Positions 1 through 12,700 of a DNA stretch of 64,000 bases are shown in pieces. Origin of the DNA: Chamaea fasciata (lineage: Eukaryota; Chordata; Aves; Passeriformes; Sylviidae); the NCBI GenBank assembly GCA_029207755.1, contig JARCOQ010000005.1, positions 55,765,563 through 55,829,562 on the forward strand, in the 5' to 3' direction. The position numbers were made by a program, and so were the translations under genes. Each line of letters opens with the position of its first letter. Position 1 is the stretch's first letter. Under the pieces are notes generated by a model. That model saw nothing but the letters and a program-made list of their open reading frames with translations. It had not been told where the DNA came from and made no database searches.

Positions 1-355
1 GATCCATATAGGATCATTGTGACAGAGGTAGTCATTGAAAAGAGATTCAAACTATTTCATTTCCACACAGCACTGCAAATAACAGCCTGGGTTAGAGCCT
101 TATGCCAGCAGAGCTGAAAACTGCTTAAATGTGATTAAGTACTACATACTGTAGTTGTATTTTCCTGTATACCATACTCTGCCCTCCTTACAAGTGAAAT
201 TTTAGTTTGGGCTCCATTAAATTACTGCAGAACAGGCTACAATCAAACACAGCAACCTGATTATTTTCAGGCAAAATAAACTGCTTCAGTACGTGGCTAG
301 CTACAAATATAATACTTGGTCACAATCAACATTCCCAGAGAATTAGGTTGTTTTC
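1..355. other. Unassigned flank, no gene seen
   Basis: AT-rich sequence with no open frame of note and no repeat that I recognise. It ends where the first LTR begins. Confidence 0.6.
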
Positions 356-1065
356 TGTGAAAAACGAGGTTCACTTTCTTGGTAAAATTTAAGAAACTTA
401 ATAAAATAAAAAAAAATAGACAATTAGGAGACAGAAAATCAAAATAGTTAAACGACCAGGTGCCTGGCATTCAGCCAAGAGCACCCTTTACCATCTCAGA
501 GCACTTCTTTAAAAGCACCAGCATGTTGCATATTAATAGATCTTCATGTGTTATTCAAACATTCTTTTGCTTTGTTTCAACCCCCAACCTGTCCCCATTC
601 AATTTCTCCTCCACTCTGTCCCCAGTTCCCTGATAAAGGAGGGGCAATAAATTCTTCCTTTGGAGTTCTGGTGTCTGTCACTGTTATCTTCATCCAGATA
701 GGATAATGTGAAGAATTTCCTGATTAACTTTACCATTCTCTGAGTTGGCTACAAAAAGCATTTTACATCACATAGTTTCTATTTTAATATTATGCCATAG
801 CCTAGATATATATATACATTCATCGCACCATCATTTCTAAACTCTCTTAATAGAAACTATGTATGATAGAAATAAAATATACAGTATATATAGTATATAA
901 TATATAGTGTATATATATAGTATATATACATTATATATATAGTGTATATATATAAAATAGAAATAAAAGAAACTATATTCATACAGCAAAGTTTTCCAAC
1001 ATTATACATACAGCATTCATTTTAATATTTGTGAAAATTCAATAATATAATATGTACCTATAGCA
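356..1065 (+). mobile_element. Solo LTR, family A copy 1 (endogenous retrovirus)
   Basis: The segment starts TGTGAAAAACGAGG and closes near 'cctatagca', giving the TG...CA ends expected of an LTR. It aligns over its length with 18523-19147 (same strand) and with the reverse complement of 34024-34570. Shared anchors are 'gaggttcactttc' near the 5' end, 'gcaataaattcttcctttgg' around the poly(A) signal AATAAA at 646-651, and 'cattttaatattt' near the 3' end. No gag, pol or env-like sequence follows, so this is a solo LTR. It is longer than its sisters, mainly because of a TA-rich expansion at 885-955. I could not find a matching target-site duplication for this copy, so its ends may be off by a few bases. 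Confidence 0.72.
885..955. repeat. TA-rich microsatellite inside LTR copy 1
   Basis: Imperfect TA/TATATAG repeats. The two other copies of the same LTR lack this stretch, so it expanded after insertion. Confidence 0.8.
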
Positions 1066-1516
1066 CTTGCTATATTGAAAAACTAGTCTTTTATCTCAAA
1101 ACAGGTCCATGTCACCATAAGCAAATAGAAAATAACAGTAAAGTAAATAACAAAAGACTAGTTTGGTTCCTCTGCTTCACTTCAGCAGTGGAAGGGGATG
1201 TCAGCGAGAATGATAATCATGGCCAAAGACATTACACATCACAGTTGTAGCATTAGTCTAACAGTCTGAGGCAACAGTTATCCATTAGGCTCAACACTCC
1301 TTAAATATTTTCCAGCCCAATCAAGTCCCACATCTGGTTCATTACACAAAAAACTATGCTGGCAGAGAGGGTGGAAAAGAGCAGCAGAAAATTGTGTGGC
1401 AAGATACTGAAGGGCAAAGTGCTCCTTGTGCCCTCACCACTGGCAGCCAGAGAAGACTGAAGCTACACAATGCAAACACTCCCACAGAGTTCATCATCAC
1501 ATCTTTCATGATCATG
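1066..1516. other. Unassigned spacer
   Basis: No supported gene. Short opposing open frames (66 codons at 1394-1594 on +, 107 codons at 1354-1677 on -) overlap each other and run into the adjacent CR1 tail, which argues against coding. Confidence 0.55.
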
Positions 1517-1640
1517 GTAGCCTGGTTTAGTGGTGGATTTGGCAGTGTTAGGTTTACGGTTGGACTTGATAATCTTAAGTCTTTCCCAACATAAACCATT
1601 TGATGGTTTTGTGATCTTTTTGTGATCTTTGTCGTGTCCT
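1517..1640 (+). mobile_element. CR1 LINE, 5'-truncated 3' end
   Basis: The phrase 'ggtttagtggtggatttgg' followed by 'ggttggacttgataatctt' and 'ctttcccaac' is the standard CR1 3' untranslated end. It finishes in a tandem 'tttgtgatc' tail at about 1610-1640, a variant of the terminal CR1 octamer repeats. Only the last ~120 bp remain, as is usual for CR1, which is mostly truncated during reverse transcription. Confidence 0.8.
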
Positions 1641-2170
1641 TCCTCAAGGTCATTAGGACACAATATTTTAGAACCAAGCATGAGAGGTTTGTGGCAGCAC
1701 ATTCAGGAGAAAGTCCAATCTTACGAAATGGTCAATAAAGTGTAAACATTAGGTGACAGCTGATCAAATAGTAAGTCTACAGAAATTTAGCAGCAATTTA
1801 TCTGTAATGTGATAAAATAATACAGGAACAGCTTTAGAACAGTAAATCAACACATCATAGCCATGAACTAGCTTCTGTTTACAATAAAGGCATATAAATC
1901 TCCCAAACTGCTCCTGATATTCAGACTTGAAGTGTAAAAGCCAGAGCTCTTTTTTTCCGGTCCTGGATGTGGCTATAGTAACAATGACTTCAAAATGGAC
2001 TTTTGTCTGACCAGGTATTGCAAAATGGTGGCTCTCATTGTCCTTGACATAACTGTGGTCTGGCTGGAAGACAGGGAATTATCCTCTTTGATTCCAAAAC
2101 TGTATGAAATCCAGTTGATGGTTTTTTGAGAGTTTGGAGACTCATAAACCTGACAGTTCCTGGCAAAGTT
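1641..2170. other. Unassigned spacer between opposed CR1 fragments
   Basis: AT-rich, with no gene and no recognised repeat. Confidence 0.55.
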
Positions 2171-2520
2171 TAATAGACTCTTAGAATCATTTAGGGTGAA
2201 AAGAGGTCTCAGACCATCAAGTCCACTCCTTAAGCCTCAGCTGCCAAGTCCACTACTAAACCACATCTCTAAGTGCCAGGTCTACACATCTATTAAATAC
2301 CTCCAAGAGTGGTTATTCCCCATTTTCCTAGGCAGCCTTCCCAGTGCTTGATAACCCTTTGGGTGAAGATTTTTTTTTTTCCCTAATATCCAATCTAAAC
2401 CTCCCTGGCAACTTAAGGCCTTTTCCTCTTTTCACTTGCTACCTGGGAGAAAAGGCCAAGCCCCATATCACTATAAATTCCTTTCAGGTATTTGAGAGAA
2501 CATGATAAAGTCAGGTTTTT
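2171..2520 (-). mobile_element. CR1 LINE fragment, antisense
   Basis: Read on the plus strand, 'cttagaatcatttagggt', 'accatcaagtcca', 'ccctaatatccaatctaaac' and 'ctccctggcaactt' are the reverse complement of the CR1 3' region. The element's 3' end lies at about 2171 and its truncated 5' end near 2520. A T(10) run at about 2371 interrupts the alignment. It is moderately diverged from the CR1 at 4757-5293. Confidence 0.82.
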
Positions 2521-4756
2521 TGGCTAAGAGCTCATGACTCATGTATATTGGGAGCTGTGTCCCTAGTTCAAAGGAAGAATGTCAAATAGGCAGGATGGAA
2601 GGACAGGAAGAGATAAAGGGCCATTACTCAGGCATTATCACCTGCAGATTGCTGTCTCCTGCAGCCACTGTCTTTGCATGGTGATTGTCTGGCAGTTTCC
2701 TCAGAATCTGCTAAGTCATGGAAATGGCACAGATAAAACTTCCATGCTGGAAGGTATAAAAATGTCTGTTTAAGCAAAAAGGTTTGGAAGCTGATCCAAG
2801 AGCAGTTGCACTGGGGCTGTTGTGCTTCCTGGTGTGATACCAGGGATACCTGTGCAGTGACAGAGTAGGAAGGATGAGCATCCCCCCACCAGTTAGGAAA
2901 ATGTTCTGCACAGTGGTGGATGAGTTGTTACAAATTGTCAATTACAAGTTATGAATTAAAAAGAAACTTCATAATTTATGTGATGAATTAGTGAATTCAC
3001 ATGGCAGACTAGTCTATGCAAAGACAATTGGCCCTTGTTTGTTGTGTTTCTTCCTTTCTTTCTCAATAAGCTTGTAAAATAAAACTGAATTTACAGAGTA
3101 CATTGTCCTGTAAATATGAAATACCCAAACAGACCATGACAACTGGCCTCAAAAGTTCATTTTATTTCGATACGACTTGGTCTATTACAGCACAGAAGAG
3201 TTAATGAAAATTTGAATTAATTAACTTCAACTTATTGTGAAAAAGTAAATAACTACAGAAACTGCAACAGCTGAAGCCTGATACACACAGAAGTTTGCCC
3301 ACAGCTAGACAGACAGGTGAGTCTAGGAAGCCATATTCACTCTTTTGGTCACCTAAGATGCCCATGCAATCAGAAAGATGCACACATTCATTATCTTGAT
3401 TACATTAGATACCCTTGAAACCAAAGAAGTACAGACCCCAAATAAACTTATTTTAAAACCAGAGTGGACTAGATATTTTGTTTTCTACTACACATCTGCC
3501 ATTGAAGCCTATAATCTAATGATTTCTGCGTTGTTTCCTACGTGACATTAGCAAAGTTCTATCATATATTTCTAGAGATATCACAACTTGTAGAGCACAG
3601 CACTGGTGCTTGTGAAAACTCTGTATTTAATTATATCACTTTGCGCTTTATAGAGTTAGACCAGTGTTAACCATCTCGATTAACCTCTTCCCCAGCCTTT
3701 CCAGACAGCTTCATCTGTCTGTAACCGCTTTCCTTATGATGACAATCATTATCATTGCAACACCCTGGGAGCACTTTTTTAAGGAGACTCACTTCTTCAT
3801 CTGTTATTTATTTACAAGCATGGACTCAGGCCAAGAATTTGTAGATAATTGTAAGGTCTTTCTCTTGGAATATAGCCTACGAGTGTTACTAATTCCCTGT
3901 AAAATGCTTGAGAAAAATACCCTGAATTTGAGGTAATTCAGTGAATTCTTCTGAGAGTAAAAAAAAAAGGGAGGAAATCGAACTGGGATCTGTCCCACTG
4001 GTACTCTGTCATGGAATAGACTTCTCTTACACCAAGCAGTCCCTGAGAGCTACCAGAGAAGGTTCAGATGCCAGGATAGGATGCTTTTCCTTTTAATGTT
4101 GTGCCTGTATCCCTGGTTGTTTATGACATTCCTTGTGACAGTTCTCAGCAGTGGACCAACTCGGTAGGTGCTGTGTTGCCAGAGAAGAAGATCTTGGCCC
4201 TCAAAGCTTCCTGTATCCCTAAGCAATGCAGGCAGGGTAAGACAGAAATCCTGGCCAGGCACACCAGTGCCAACAGCCACAGCCAGGGATCTGTGGCTGG
4301 AACACTGGGGTTCTGCTGTGCTCCCAGTCTGCCTCGGGGTGGAAGAGGGGTGTTGTCAGGCCTGCTGCAGTGAGACAGCCAAGGAAGTGGCAACCAATGT
4401 GGTACTGTGTGGCACAGGGGCAGAGCTGTGGCACAGAGGCAGAGGTTTACAGAAGGCACTGGAGATGGCAACCACACTGTTTGCAGACACACTGCCTGCT
4501 TGCACATGAATGGAGCTGAAGAAATGTGGCAAGAGAAAACTAAACAGAAGGTCTGTCTCATGACTTGCCATAGTAAATACCTGGTTGCATAACTCCATCC
4601 CAGGTCTGCTTCTGGTGGGCAACAGAAGCAAATAGTCACTGACAGGGTAAGGCAGACATGAACAGACATGCTGAATAGGGAGCAAAAACTTCTCTCTGTC
4701 AAGAACTGTTAATAATCTTTACCCTGGATGGACAAGAAGCAAACTGTGCAAATTGT
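2521..4756. other. Unassigned intergenic DNA; no supported gene
   Basis: Several overlapping open frames occur, the longest 185 codons on the minus strand at 4145-4702. That frame is rich in Cys, Leu, His and Pro, and open frames on the other strand cover the same DNA. It has no domain signature, no plausible partner exons and no clear start context. The open frames reflect moderately GC-rich DNA with few stops at 4140-4700. Confidence 0.5.
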
Positions 4757-5293
4757 ACTTGGCATTGGTGAGGCTCCTTGAGTGCACCTCAAGTGCTGTG
4801 TCCAGTTCTGGCCCCCTCAGTTCAGGAAGGACATTGAGACGCTTGAGTGTGTTTAAAGGAGGCAATGAGGCTGGTGAGGGGCTTGGAGCACAAACCCTGT
4901 GAGAAACAGCTGAGGGAGCTGGGGGTGTTTAGCCTGGAGAAAAGGAAACTCAGAGGTGACCTTATCACTCTCGACAGCTTCCTGAAAGGTGGCTGTAGCC
5001 AGGTGGGGGTTGGTCTCTTTCTTCAGGCAGCAACTGACAGAACGAGAGGACACAGTCTTAAAGCTGCTCCAAGGAAAACATAGGGTGGATATTAGGAAAG
5101 AAGTTTTTTACAGAAAGGGTAATAAAGTATTGGAATGGTCTACCTGGGGAAGTGGTGGATTCACCATCCCTGGATGTGTTTAAAGAAAGACTGGATGTGG
5201 CACTTGGTGCCATGGTTTAGTTGAGGTTAGGGTTGGGTTGGACTTGATGATCTTGAAGGTCTCTTCCAACCCAGTGATTCTGTGATTCTGTGA
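4757..5293 (+). mobile_element. CR1 LINE, ~540 bp 3' end
   Basis: This is the best-preserved CR1 in the window. It opens with 'ttggcattggtgaggc', runs through 'gtgtccagttctgg', 'gggtgtttagcctggagaa', 'accttatcactctc', 'gtggatattaggaaa' and 'gaagtggtggattcaccatc', and ends with 'ggttggacttgatgatctt' and a 'gattctgtgattctgtga' tail at 5276-5293. These are CR1 landmarks in the correct order. Open frames here (4847-5083, 4989-5183) are debris of the element, not genes. Confidence 0.93.
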
Positions 5294-7341
5294 AATTCAC
5301 ACACATACACACAAATGTACATATTACCATTGCCCTATAGCTCTTAAGATGCTCCACCTCTGGAAGTAAATTGTTGTTGTGCAGACTTTCGTTTAAAACA
5401 AGCAGAAGACACAGCCTAAGTGCAACCTGTTGACCATGTATGCACACTCCTGGTTTACTAGGATGTGCCATGCTACGTTCCTGGAGCAGCACAGAGATGG
5501 GGCCTACAGGTTTCCCAGCACAACCATGGGAGAGGCTGGCCAGAACTTGTCTTTTTACACTTCACATATAGTATTTCCTGCTCCACAGAATAATATGAGA
5601 TCTCCCCTAATTTAACAGCATCTTTATTGAGGTTCTGCTACTAAATATCCTATCTGGGAAAGTATGGCTATTTTTGTCTATCCAAAACAGCAAGTCAACA
5701 GGAAATGTTACCTTCTCGTTAAAAAAAAGTCACTCAGAAGGCATCTCTAGCTCTCAAGTTACTACTGTGTTTTCATTTGGGCTGTAGTATTCTTTCCCTG
5801 TTGCAGCTTTTAACATTACATTCTCCACTATAGGTAGCTAACATCCCCCTAGCAGCCAAAAATCAAAGGATACATTTCCCAAATAGGTATCAAGTCTTGA
5901 GCATCTGTTGATACTGACCCCATTCCTCACCTGAGAAAATTAGTCCCAATTTATGTTCTTTGAGAAAAGTCTCACGTCACCGTAAAATCTCAGAGCAATT
6001 TATCTAACAACTGTCTGCTACATCCAACATGTATTACTGGCAATCTTACCCTCAAAGAGAGAGGATTCTGAAATGTGTAGTAGGAGAGCCACATACCCCA
6101 GGACACACAAAACCTCTGCCATAAACTCAGCTGGGACCCCTTACTCTGTAGTGGGTCTCAGTCACCTCAGGGGCCAGAATTTACTGACCAGTGAAAGCCC
6201 ACACCATGGTTCCACCTGATTTCAGCTCTAATCTGTATGCACTTCTTGTCAAAATCTCAGTTTCCAAAATTGCCCACTGCCCAAAGTATTTTCAAATTTC
6301 ATGTAATCCTCAGTAATCCATGGCAAACATCAATCAGGGCACTGTTTTGATCCTTCTAACCCAAAGAGATGCACAATTCATCTCAGCATCCCTTGTTGTA
6401 GAGTGAACCCACTGTTTTCCTATGAAAGCCCCCCAGCATCCAGCTGGCACTTTCCCTGCCTCCTGCAGAATTTTAATTACACTCCTGTCTCTCTCCTTGC
6501 ATTGCTGCTCCTGAGCTCCACAGCTCAAGATCTGTCACTTTCCAGCTATGGATTTGTTCTGGTTGACATCCAGTCCTGGTTGAAGTCCAGGGCAGGGCTC
6601 TCCACTGCTGATAAGCAATGAGGTCTGCATAGCCAGGGGGCTCAGCCAGCCTCTCCCATATGGCTGATTGTATCCCTGGACAGGCTTTTGCTGCTCATCA
6701 GGCTGACCTGATTCCCACAGTCTCTGCTTCTCGATGGGGTTTCTTCCTAAGGGCAATTGCCCAGGCTGGGAGAGCTCACACTGCAGCTATAGTGCATGAT
6801 TTGGAGTACACTCACCCATTGGGGGCCCACAGGCACACACAGGCTTGAAATCCCTCCCTTTGAAAGGATGGCAGTAACCCAAAGTCTGCCTTCTCTCCTT
6901 TCTGAAAGGCTCCTCCTTGCAGCTTAATAATAGAACATTTTCTAGGAGATTTTACTCCTTCAACCACTGAAAGCGTTTCTGCTGTAGAAAGCAAACAGAG
7001 AGGTCTGAAGCTTCCCTGGGCCTTGTAGCAGGTCAGGTCACACAGACACAGGGCCATGCTCAGCCTAGGATGTGTGTGGGGCTGTTGGAAGTGCAAAGTA
7101 ATGACTTTGAAACAAAAGTTCTAAGAATCCTTGGGATATTGGGTTCTAAAGACATCTGTGAGACCTGCAACAGGTTGTTCAGTAAAAGGATCTACAAGAG
7201 GTGAATCTGCCAATCTCATCAGGCTGAGCTCTGCAGGAGGCATGCTGACACATTTATGCTGGACATAAACACAGATGGAAGGAAATTGCCTTAAAAACCC
7301 CAAACATGAAAAGATGAAAGGTCAAATGATGTAATTTAAAA
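5294..7341. other. Unassigned intergenic DNA
   Basis: No recognisable gene or repeat. Short open frames on both strands around 6330-7100 are mutually overlapping and featureless. A CA-rich stretch directly follows the CR1 tail at about 5297-5315. Confidence 0.5.
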
Positions 7342-8330
7342 TGTGTTAGAGATGAGTGTCACAATCCACTAATGCAAGCCGGGGTTGTGGTGGTTGCTTA
7401 ACTGATCTCAGAGTGCAAAAACAACACAGAGGGGATTTCAGTGTTAATCGAAACAAATGCACGTTTATTGAGTGCCAACAGCAAATGCAATAGAAGGATT
7501 TGAAAAGAAATAAAGGATAGGGAGAAAAGAGAAAGAAAAGGTGGGTAATAGCTACCAACAGAGAGACGAAATCCTTGTGGTCTGCGCCAATAGATCCATC
7601 TTCTTCTGTGGGGAGATCTCAAGCTTTGGTTCCAAAGCAACAGGCAGTTGGCCAAAAGATCGGGAGATCGATAGGATGTGTTCGTTTTGAGAGAACAAGG
7701 ACAGGTACAGAAACAGACCGGTCCGGCAGCACGTACAGTCAATTCACCGTGACTTGCCCATTGTTTCTGCTCAGGTTCCGATGGGAATGCATACTAGTTT
7801 TTTCCAGCGAACACACCTACAAGCAACACTTGGTCGACGTCCCACCTCAGCCAGGCCAGAACTCCTGTGTTGGGGTTTTAGAGTCCTTTAGGGGTTTCAG
7901 TCTCTGTCCTTGACAATGGTCATGAGGCAGATGAGAGATCTTCAGACCGTCTCTTACAGATGAGGCAAACTTTAGGTTTGTTAAGCTACAGAGAAAGATT
8001 TCATCCAACCAAAAAGCCCAGTAAAGAAGTTCTGAGAGGTCCAGCAGGCTGCCCCAGGTCAGCCACATGGTGTTGGAAATGATACAAAGTTTAAAGTTCC
8101 TTTATCTAACTTTAGTCAGGGGTTTTGTTCACCCTTGCCCAGGGGGAAGGGAAGCTTCATTTCAAAGGACTGTTTCACCATTTGAGGCGTGATGAGTTTA
8201 ACATCTCAACAGACTGGGATTAGCACAGAAGATACAAAAAAGATAATGACCATTAGTGAACATCAACTCTAAACATCTGGCATGGCTGGAGACACCTGGT
8301 TGTGAAACATGGGGTTGGAAACTAGAGTAT
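7342..8330 (-). mobile_element. LTR-like segment, antisense (endogenous retrovirus)
   Basis: On the minus strand the sequence reads 'cactcaataaacgtgc', an AATAAA poly(A) signal (plus-strand TTTATT at 7464-7469). About 120 bases later it ends in 'ctctaacaca' next to 7342, like a retroviral R-U5 end. The rest, up to about 8330, would be U3 plus possible internal remnant, with more CpG than its surroundings. No protein-coding retroviral domain was recognised. The right boundary is a guess and no target-site duplication was found. Confidence 0.5.
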
Positions 8331-8355
8331 ATTAATCACAGAAATGAGAAGGTAT

Positions 8356-8966
8356 TGAATAAGAATAGGCGTTTAGATGATGTGCATTGCTTAATATTTG
8401 CTGCGTCTTTTACTGTACTAGTTGCTTGAGAAGGAAAAAGACAGAACTATGTACAAGAAGAGCAAGAAGGAATGCAAGGATGCCTGATAAGGGGAAGGAT
8501 GCTCACCAGAATAGGACACAAGTATGCAGAACTACCAAGGATGCTAAGATAATGAGGCTCCTGGGGCCCCTGGAACCAGATGAAACTGGCCTCATGACTT
8601 GCACTGTGGCCAAAGGAGCAGTAAGAATGTGAAAGGGCACGGGGTGAGAAGGTCAAACCAGATGAAGACCACTTCACTTCATCCTCTGCGACCCCTGAGA
8701 TGACCACCAGAGACAACTGCACAGGCTCCAAGGATTGTTAAGATGATTAGCATACAAAAGGGGAGGGGTGGAGCCACAGAAAATGAATGTGCATAGGTGT
8801 ATTGCAAAACTTGATGCATATGTAACATTCTAGAGGATAAAAGAAAATCCAAGTGGATGCTCATGCCTTTGGAGGAAATATCCCCTGTGTACCTGGCTGC
8901 CAAATAAACTACATACCTACTTTAAAACCCACTTTGTCTTTGAGTTCTAAAGACTTCCTCGTATCA
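8356..8966 (+). mobile_element. LTR (endogenous retrovirus), plus strand
   Basis: The layout is that of an LTR: a U3-like stretch, a TATA-like 'gataaaag' at 8836-8843, a poly(A) signal AATAAA at 8903-8908 within 'gccaaataaactacatacc', then a short U5 ending '...cctcgtatca' at 8966. The proposed start (TGAATAAG at 8356) is uncertain. The open frames at 8387-8632 and 8447-8731 lie inside the LTR and are not genes. Confidence 0.6.
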
Positions 8967-8968
8967 GT

Positions 8969-9297
8969 TGGGGAAAAGATAGATAAGAGAAGGAAGAATG
9001 AGAATCTAATTAACATAGAAGGTGAAGGGATCAATATCCAATAGGAAACCAAATACTAAGAACTGCATAACTTGGGACCAATGAACATTGAACCAATGAG
9101 TTTTCTGGGTTTTGACAGTATGTGAAAAATCTAGTAAACAGTCATGTGTGATGGAATGGTTTTCTCTGCACAACCTGGACAATGTGTGGATGAAATGACT
9201 TCTGTTGTACATCCTGGCCAGAATAAAGTAATGCCTTGATTCTCTAACACTAAAAATGTTGTTGGAGAGTTTTTGTTTTTCCTGCCATTTCAGTGAC
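8969..9297 (+). mobile_element. Second LTR-like segment, abutting the previous one
   Basis: It begins TGGGGAAAAG at 8969, has a poly(A) signal AATAAA at 9222-9227 in 'ccagaataaagtaatgcc', and a U5-like tail 'ctctaacactaaaaatg...' ending near 'tttcagtgaca' at 9297. Sequence and spacing differ from the LTR at 8356-8966, so it is a separate element of another family. The two are almost end to end, which suggests insertion of one beside or into the other. Confidence 0.5.
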
Positions 9298-9725
9298 AAT
9301 GGGAAAACCCTCCTGACCCCCTTTCTCTTCTGCTGAGCTGCCAGGAAGGGCCCAGACAGCAGACAGAAGTGGAGATCCTCAGTTCAGTGTGAGGTTTCAT
9401 CCCCAGCAGCAACAACTGTTTGGAGGTGAGCTCAAATCTCAGTGCCCAGTACAGCCACCAGAAGGACGTGCCAGCTGTGATTTGTATTCCGGTTGCCTCT
9501 GAGAACAACAGTGCAACCAGAAATAGGATCAGTGGGGACAATCTCCTCATCAGGAGGAAAGCATTAGCCACAGAAATGAGCAATGAACCTATAAAAGAAT
9601 CTCGCTATCGAGGGACCCATCTGGCTCTCACCAGTGAGAATTTGCATGGCTCCCAAGCATTTACAAGCAGAATTAATAAGAATCTCTTTATTTCATCAGT
9701 TCTAGGCAGTAGGAGGGCCAGTTGA
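9298..9725. other. Possible retroviral leader remnant or unique flank
   Basis: This stretch follows the LTR-like end directly and is richer in G and C than the DNA beyond 9725. Open frames of 97 codons (- strand) and 101 codons (+ strand) overlap and show no domain. It could be the start of an internal retroviral region left after decay; I cannot show this from the sequence. Confidence 0.25.
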
Positions 9726-12700
9726 TTAGTTTGCTTGTTAAAGTATTACTGACATTCTATCCTATAGTTCTCAAACAATCAGATCTTGATTATTTTTGGT
9801 CATGTAAATAACGCCCTTAAAAGGATTATTTCCAAGCCTATTTAACTCTATATATAAATGCAGCATTATTTTCAAACCTCAAATTCCCAACAAACTAAAC
9901 AGTGTGTTTTCAGCACATGGCACAGGAAATAAAGAGGTTTTATGGGAATATTTAAAACTCAGTTTTGCAGACCAAGCAGACTTAGAAAACCTCTTTCAAA
10001 AAGGTGATGTTTTCAAAGTTGGAAGGGGCTGACTATGAGTCTTTGAAACAACATTCATCCTCCAAAAATAATAACACTTTTATCACATGAAGAAGATTAA
10101 AGCTAAATGGGTGGAAGGATATCAGTTGTGCAGAGCTTGGAAACAAACCCAGATTCCAGCTTTGTAGAGAAGTCCACTGGAAATTCTTGCCGAGAATTCT
10201 TATTTCCATAAGAAAACCATAAAACAGATATCTTCCAAATGCACTGGACTCACTACAGTGGCCTATGCCACAAGTACATATACTTTGGGAAAAGCCCAGA
10301 TTACCAGGCTTCTGGGCCAAGGAGCAAACAAACAGGAACATGAACATTTCTGGGCAGAGATGGACTTTGGCCTGAAGGACTGTGGGCTTCCCTGGCAGAG
10401 CCAAGATTCTCAAGGCAAGAGGTGTTTAAAGAGCATGCAACATGCCAAGCTAAATATGAACCTTTGATTCCTCTCTCTTTGCACAGTTTCACACTTGTGT
10501 TTTAACTGAATGTCCCTGTTTGGGGAAGAAAATGAAAAGAAAAACCAAAGCAAGTCCAGGAGGAAAATGTACTGACAGCAACATCTGCTCTAAAATGGCA
10601 CAGGCAGAATTTACCTTACTCCTCATTAGCCTGTAACTCTGTTACAGAATAAGCAGGGGACGGCCAAGGCACAGCTGATGAAGAATCTTAACAGTTTCAC
10701 ACACCAAATGACAGGAACTTTCAGATCATTAAGAAACAAAACCGAAATGTTCTTCATCACAAAAAAGGAAAGTCAAAAGAAACCCTGTAAAAGTAGGAGA
10801 ATAGCTCACTGACAGGGCAGGATGAAAATTCCAGAATCAATTCAATAGCAAGAAGAAAAGTTCTGGGGGATATTTTTCCATTAACATTCAACAGAAAGGA
10901 AAAGTAAAATATTGAAGCAATGAGTAAATTTAGGGTCAATTCAGCTAAATCCTTGGCTGAAAAAAAGAATAAGTTATAGATTTCTGGAGATGGAAAATAT
11001 TTCGTATCATTTGCAAGTAAAACTTTTTGACTTATTTGTTCAAAGTGTCATTCAATTAAACAAAAACAAAAAAAAAAAAGCAAGAGTAATCAGAACACAA
11101 ACATTCAATTTTGGTGGAATGAAATATTTTGGTTCATTCAAGGTTTTGATACACGATACATTTGGCATTATACTTTTTTTTTGTTTTGTTTCATTTTGCC
11201 AAAGAAAACTTCAGAAAACTGACTTAAGACATTTTTTCCTGATTTTTCGGTTTGGCTTCTGAATAAAAAAAAAATCCCAAGCCGGTATTTGCCTGGATCT
11301 ATTAGAGTCATTGAATGAAACCATGCCAAGGTAGCATCTTTTGAAGGTAGCCAAAATGAAGATGCTAAAGGATCCAATTAATCCAAAGCAGCTGTGTGCT
11401 GTCTTGTGCTTGCTAACTGCTGAAGGAAATACAAAACGAACGATGCAATGCTACACGTGATGGATTCTGGAATATGAGTATGTGTTTGGAGCCCAAAGCT
11501 GGTGGAGGATTTCTCCCTCTGTCCTTTGCTTTTCTCACTAGGCTTCTGGCCAAACACATCAGTGATATCCTGCTGCTGAGACAGAGTGCTGCCCAAAACT
11601 TTTTTAAAAATGGACTTTACTGATATACAGTGGCTGCCTTTTACTAGCACAAGTATTGTCTTGGCCTTCACAGGTTATTTATTGATGCTGTGCTGTAACA
11701 TTTTTCATTTCAAAAGACATAAGCCAATTTAGCTGTAAAGTCCTTTAAAGTTTTGTGTGCCCTCACCTGTAATGCTGGATGTTCTCTGGTAGCAAAATGT
11801 GATGGTGCATGAGACAGGCACAGCCTCCTGCTGCTCTCTCTGCTCCCATTCCTGCAGGTCCTGTGGCCATTCCTGTCACCACTGAGGCCACCACTGGGAT
11901 CACTGAACTGCTGCCAGCATCAGGAAAGGCAGCATGTTTCAATTCCTTTCATGCACATTTGGCAAATTTAAGTTTTTAGAGCTCATTTCTCAGTGGGAAA
12001 AAACCCTCAAAACAACATATTGTCTTCACCAGAAAACATCTGGAGACAGAGCAGAGATAAGGAATAATGAATGGGAGCTAACAGAACAGTAAATGCAGGA
12101 GTCCTCACAGCACTCAGCTTCCAGCAGCAGTAATGTGTCCCTAGATCTTAATGATGGTCCACGTCTGGGGCTTGGGGGATTGAGGGCAGCATTTACTGCC
12201 AGGTGAAGAGCTCTTTCACGCCCCTTTTACACTTTTTGCTATGGTTCCATCAGGGAATACCTCTATCTTATGTGGAATTAGTAAACAATTAAAACATCGA
12301 TAAAAGAGACCCCTTTTGGCTAGTACCCGCTCCCCCCAAACCCACTGATTAACTGTTTTGTGAAAAAACAAGTAAGACACAGTATGTTCTACAGCCAAAA
12401 TACAAATAGCCTTCCTGACAGAACAGTAAACAAGAGAATTTGTTTGTAATGGAGGAATAACAGAAATGACAAAGTAAAGACAGGGAGCAGAGCACTTTGA
12501 TACGCATGCAAGAGCTTAAGAGCATCATTTTTGTACTGTCATGAAAATTGTAAGTAGAATAATGCAATAGGGAGTGATATTTTCAGTGGTTATTAGCACA
12601 TTCAACAGCACACTTGACAGCCAAGAACCTTGTCAATGGAATAAAAACTTGCTCAAGACCATGTAGGGGGAGATAAAGTGATTTAAAACAATGTTTAACA

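Noticed and set aside
1..4. GATC at the first base as a cloning-site edge
   Set aside because: A 4-base match at a window edge is uninformative.
4145..4702. 185-codon minus-strand open frame
   Set aside because: Cys/Leu/Pro/His-rich with no family motif. Several frames on the other strand cover the same bases, and no exon or promoter context was found.
9298..9725. Start of a retroviral gag after the LTR-like segment
   Set aside because: A short Met-start frame stops almost at once and no gag-like sequence was recognised; only noted as a possible leader remnant.
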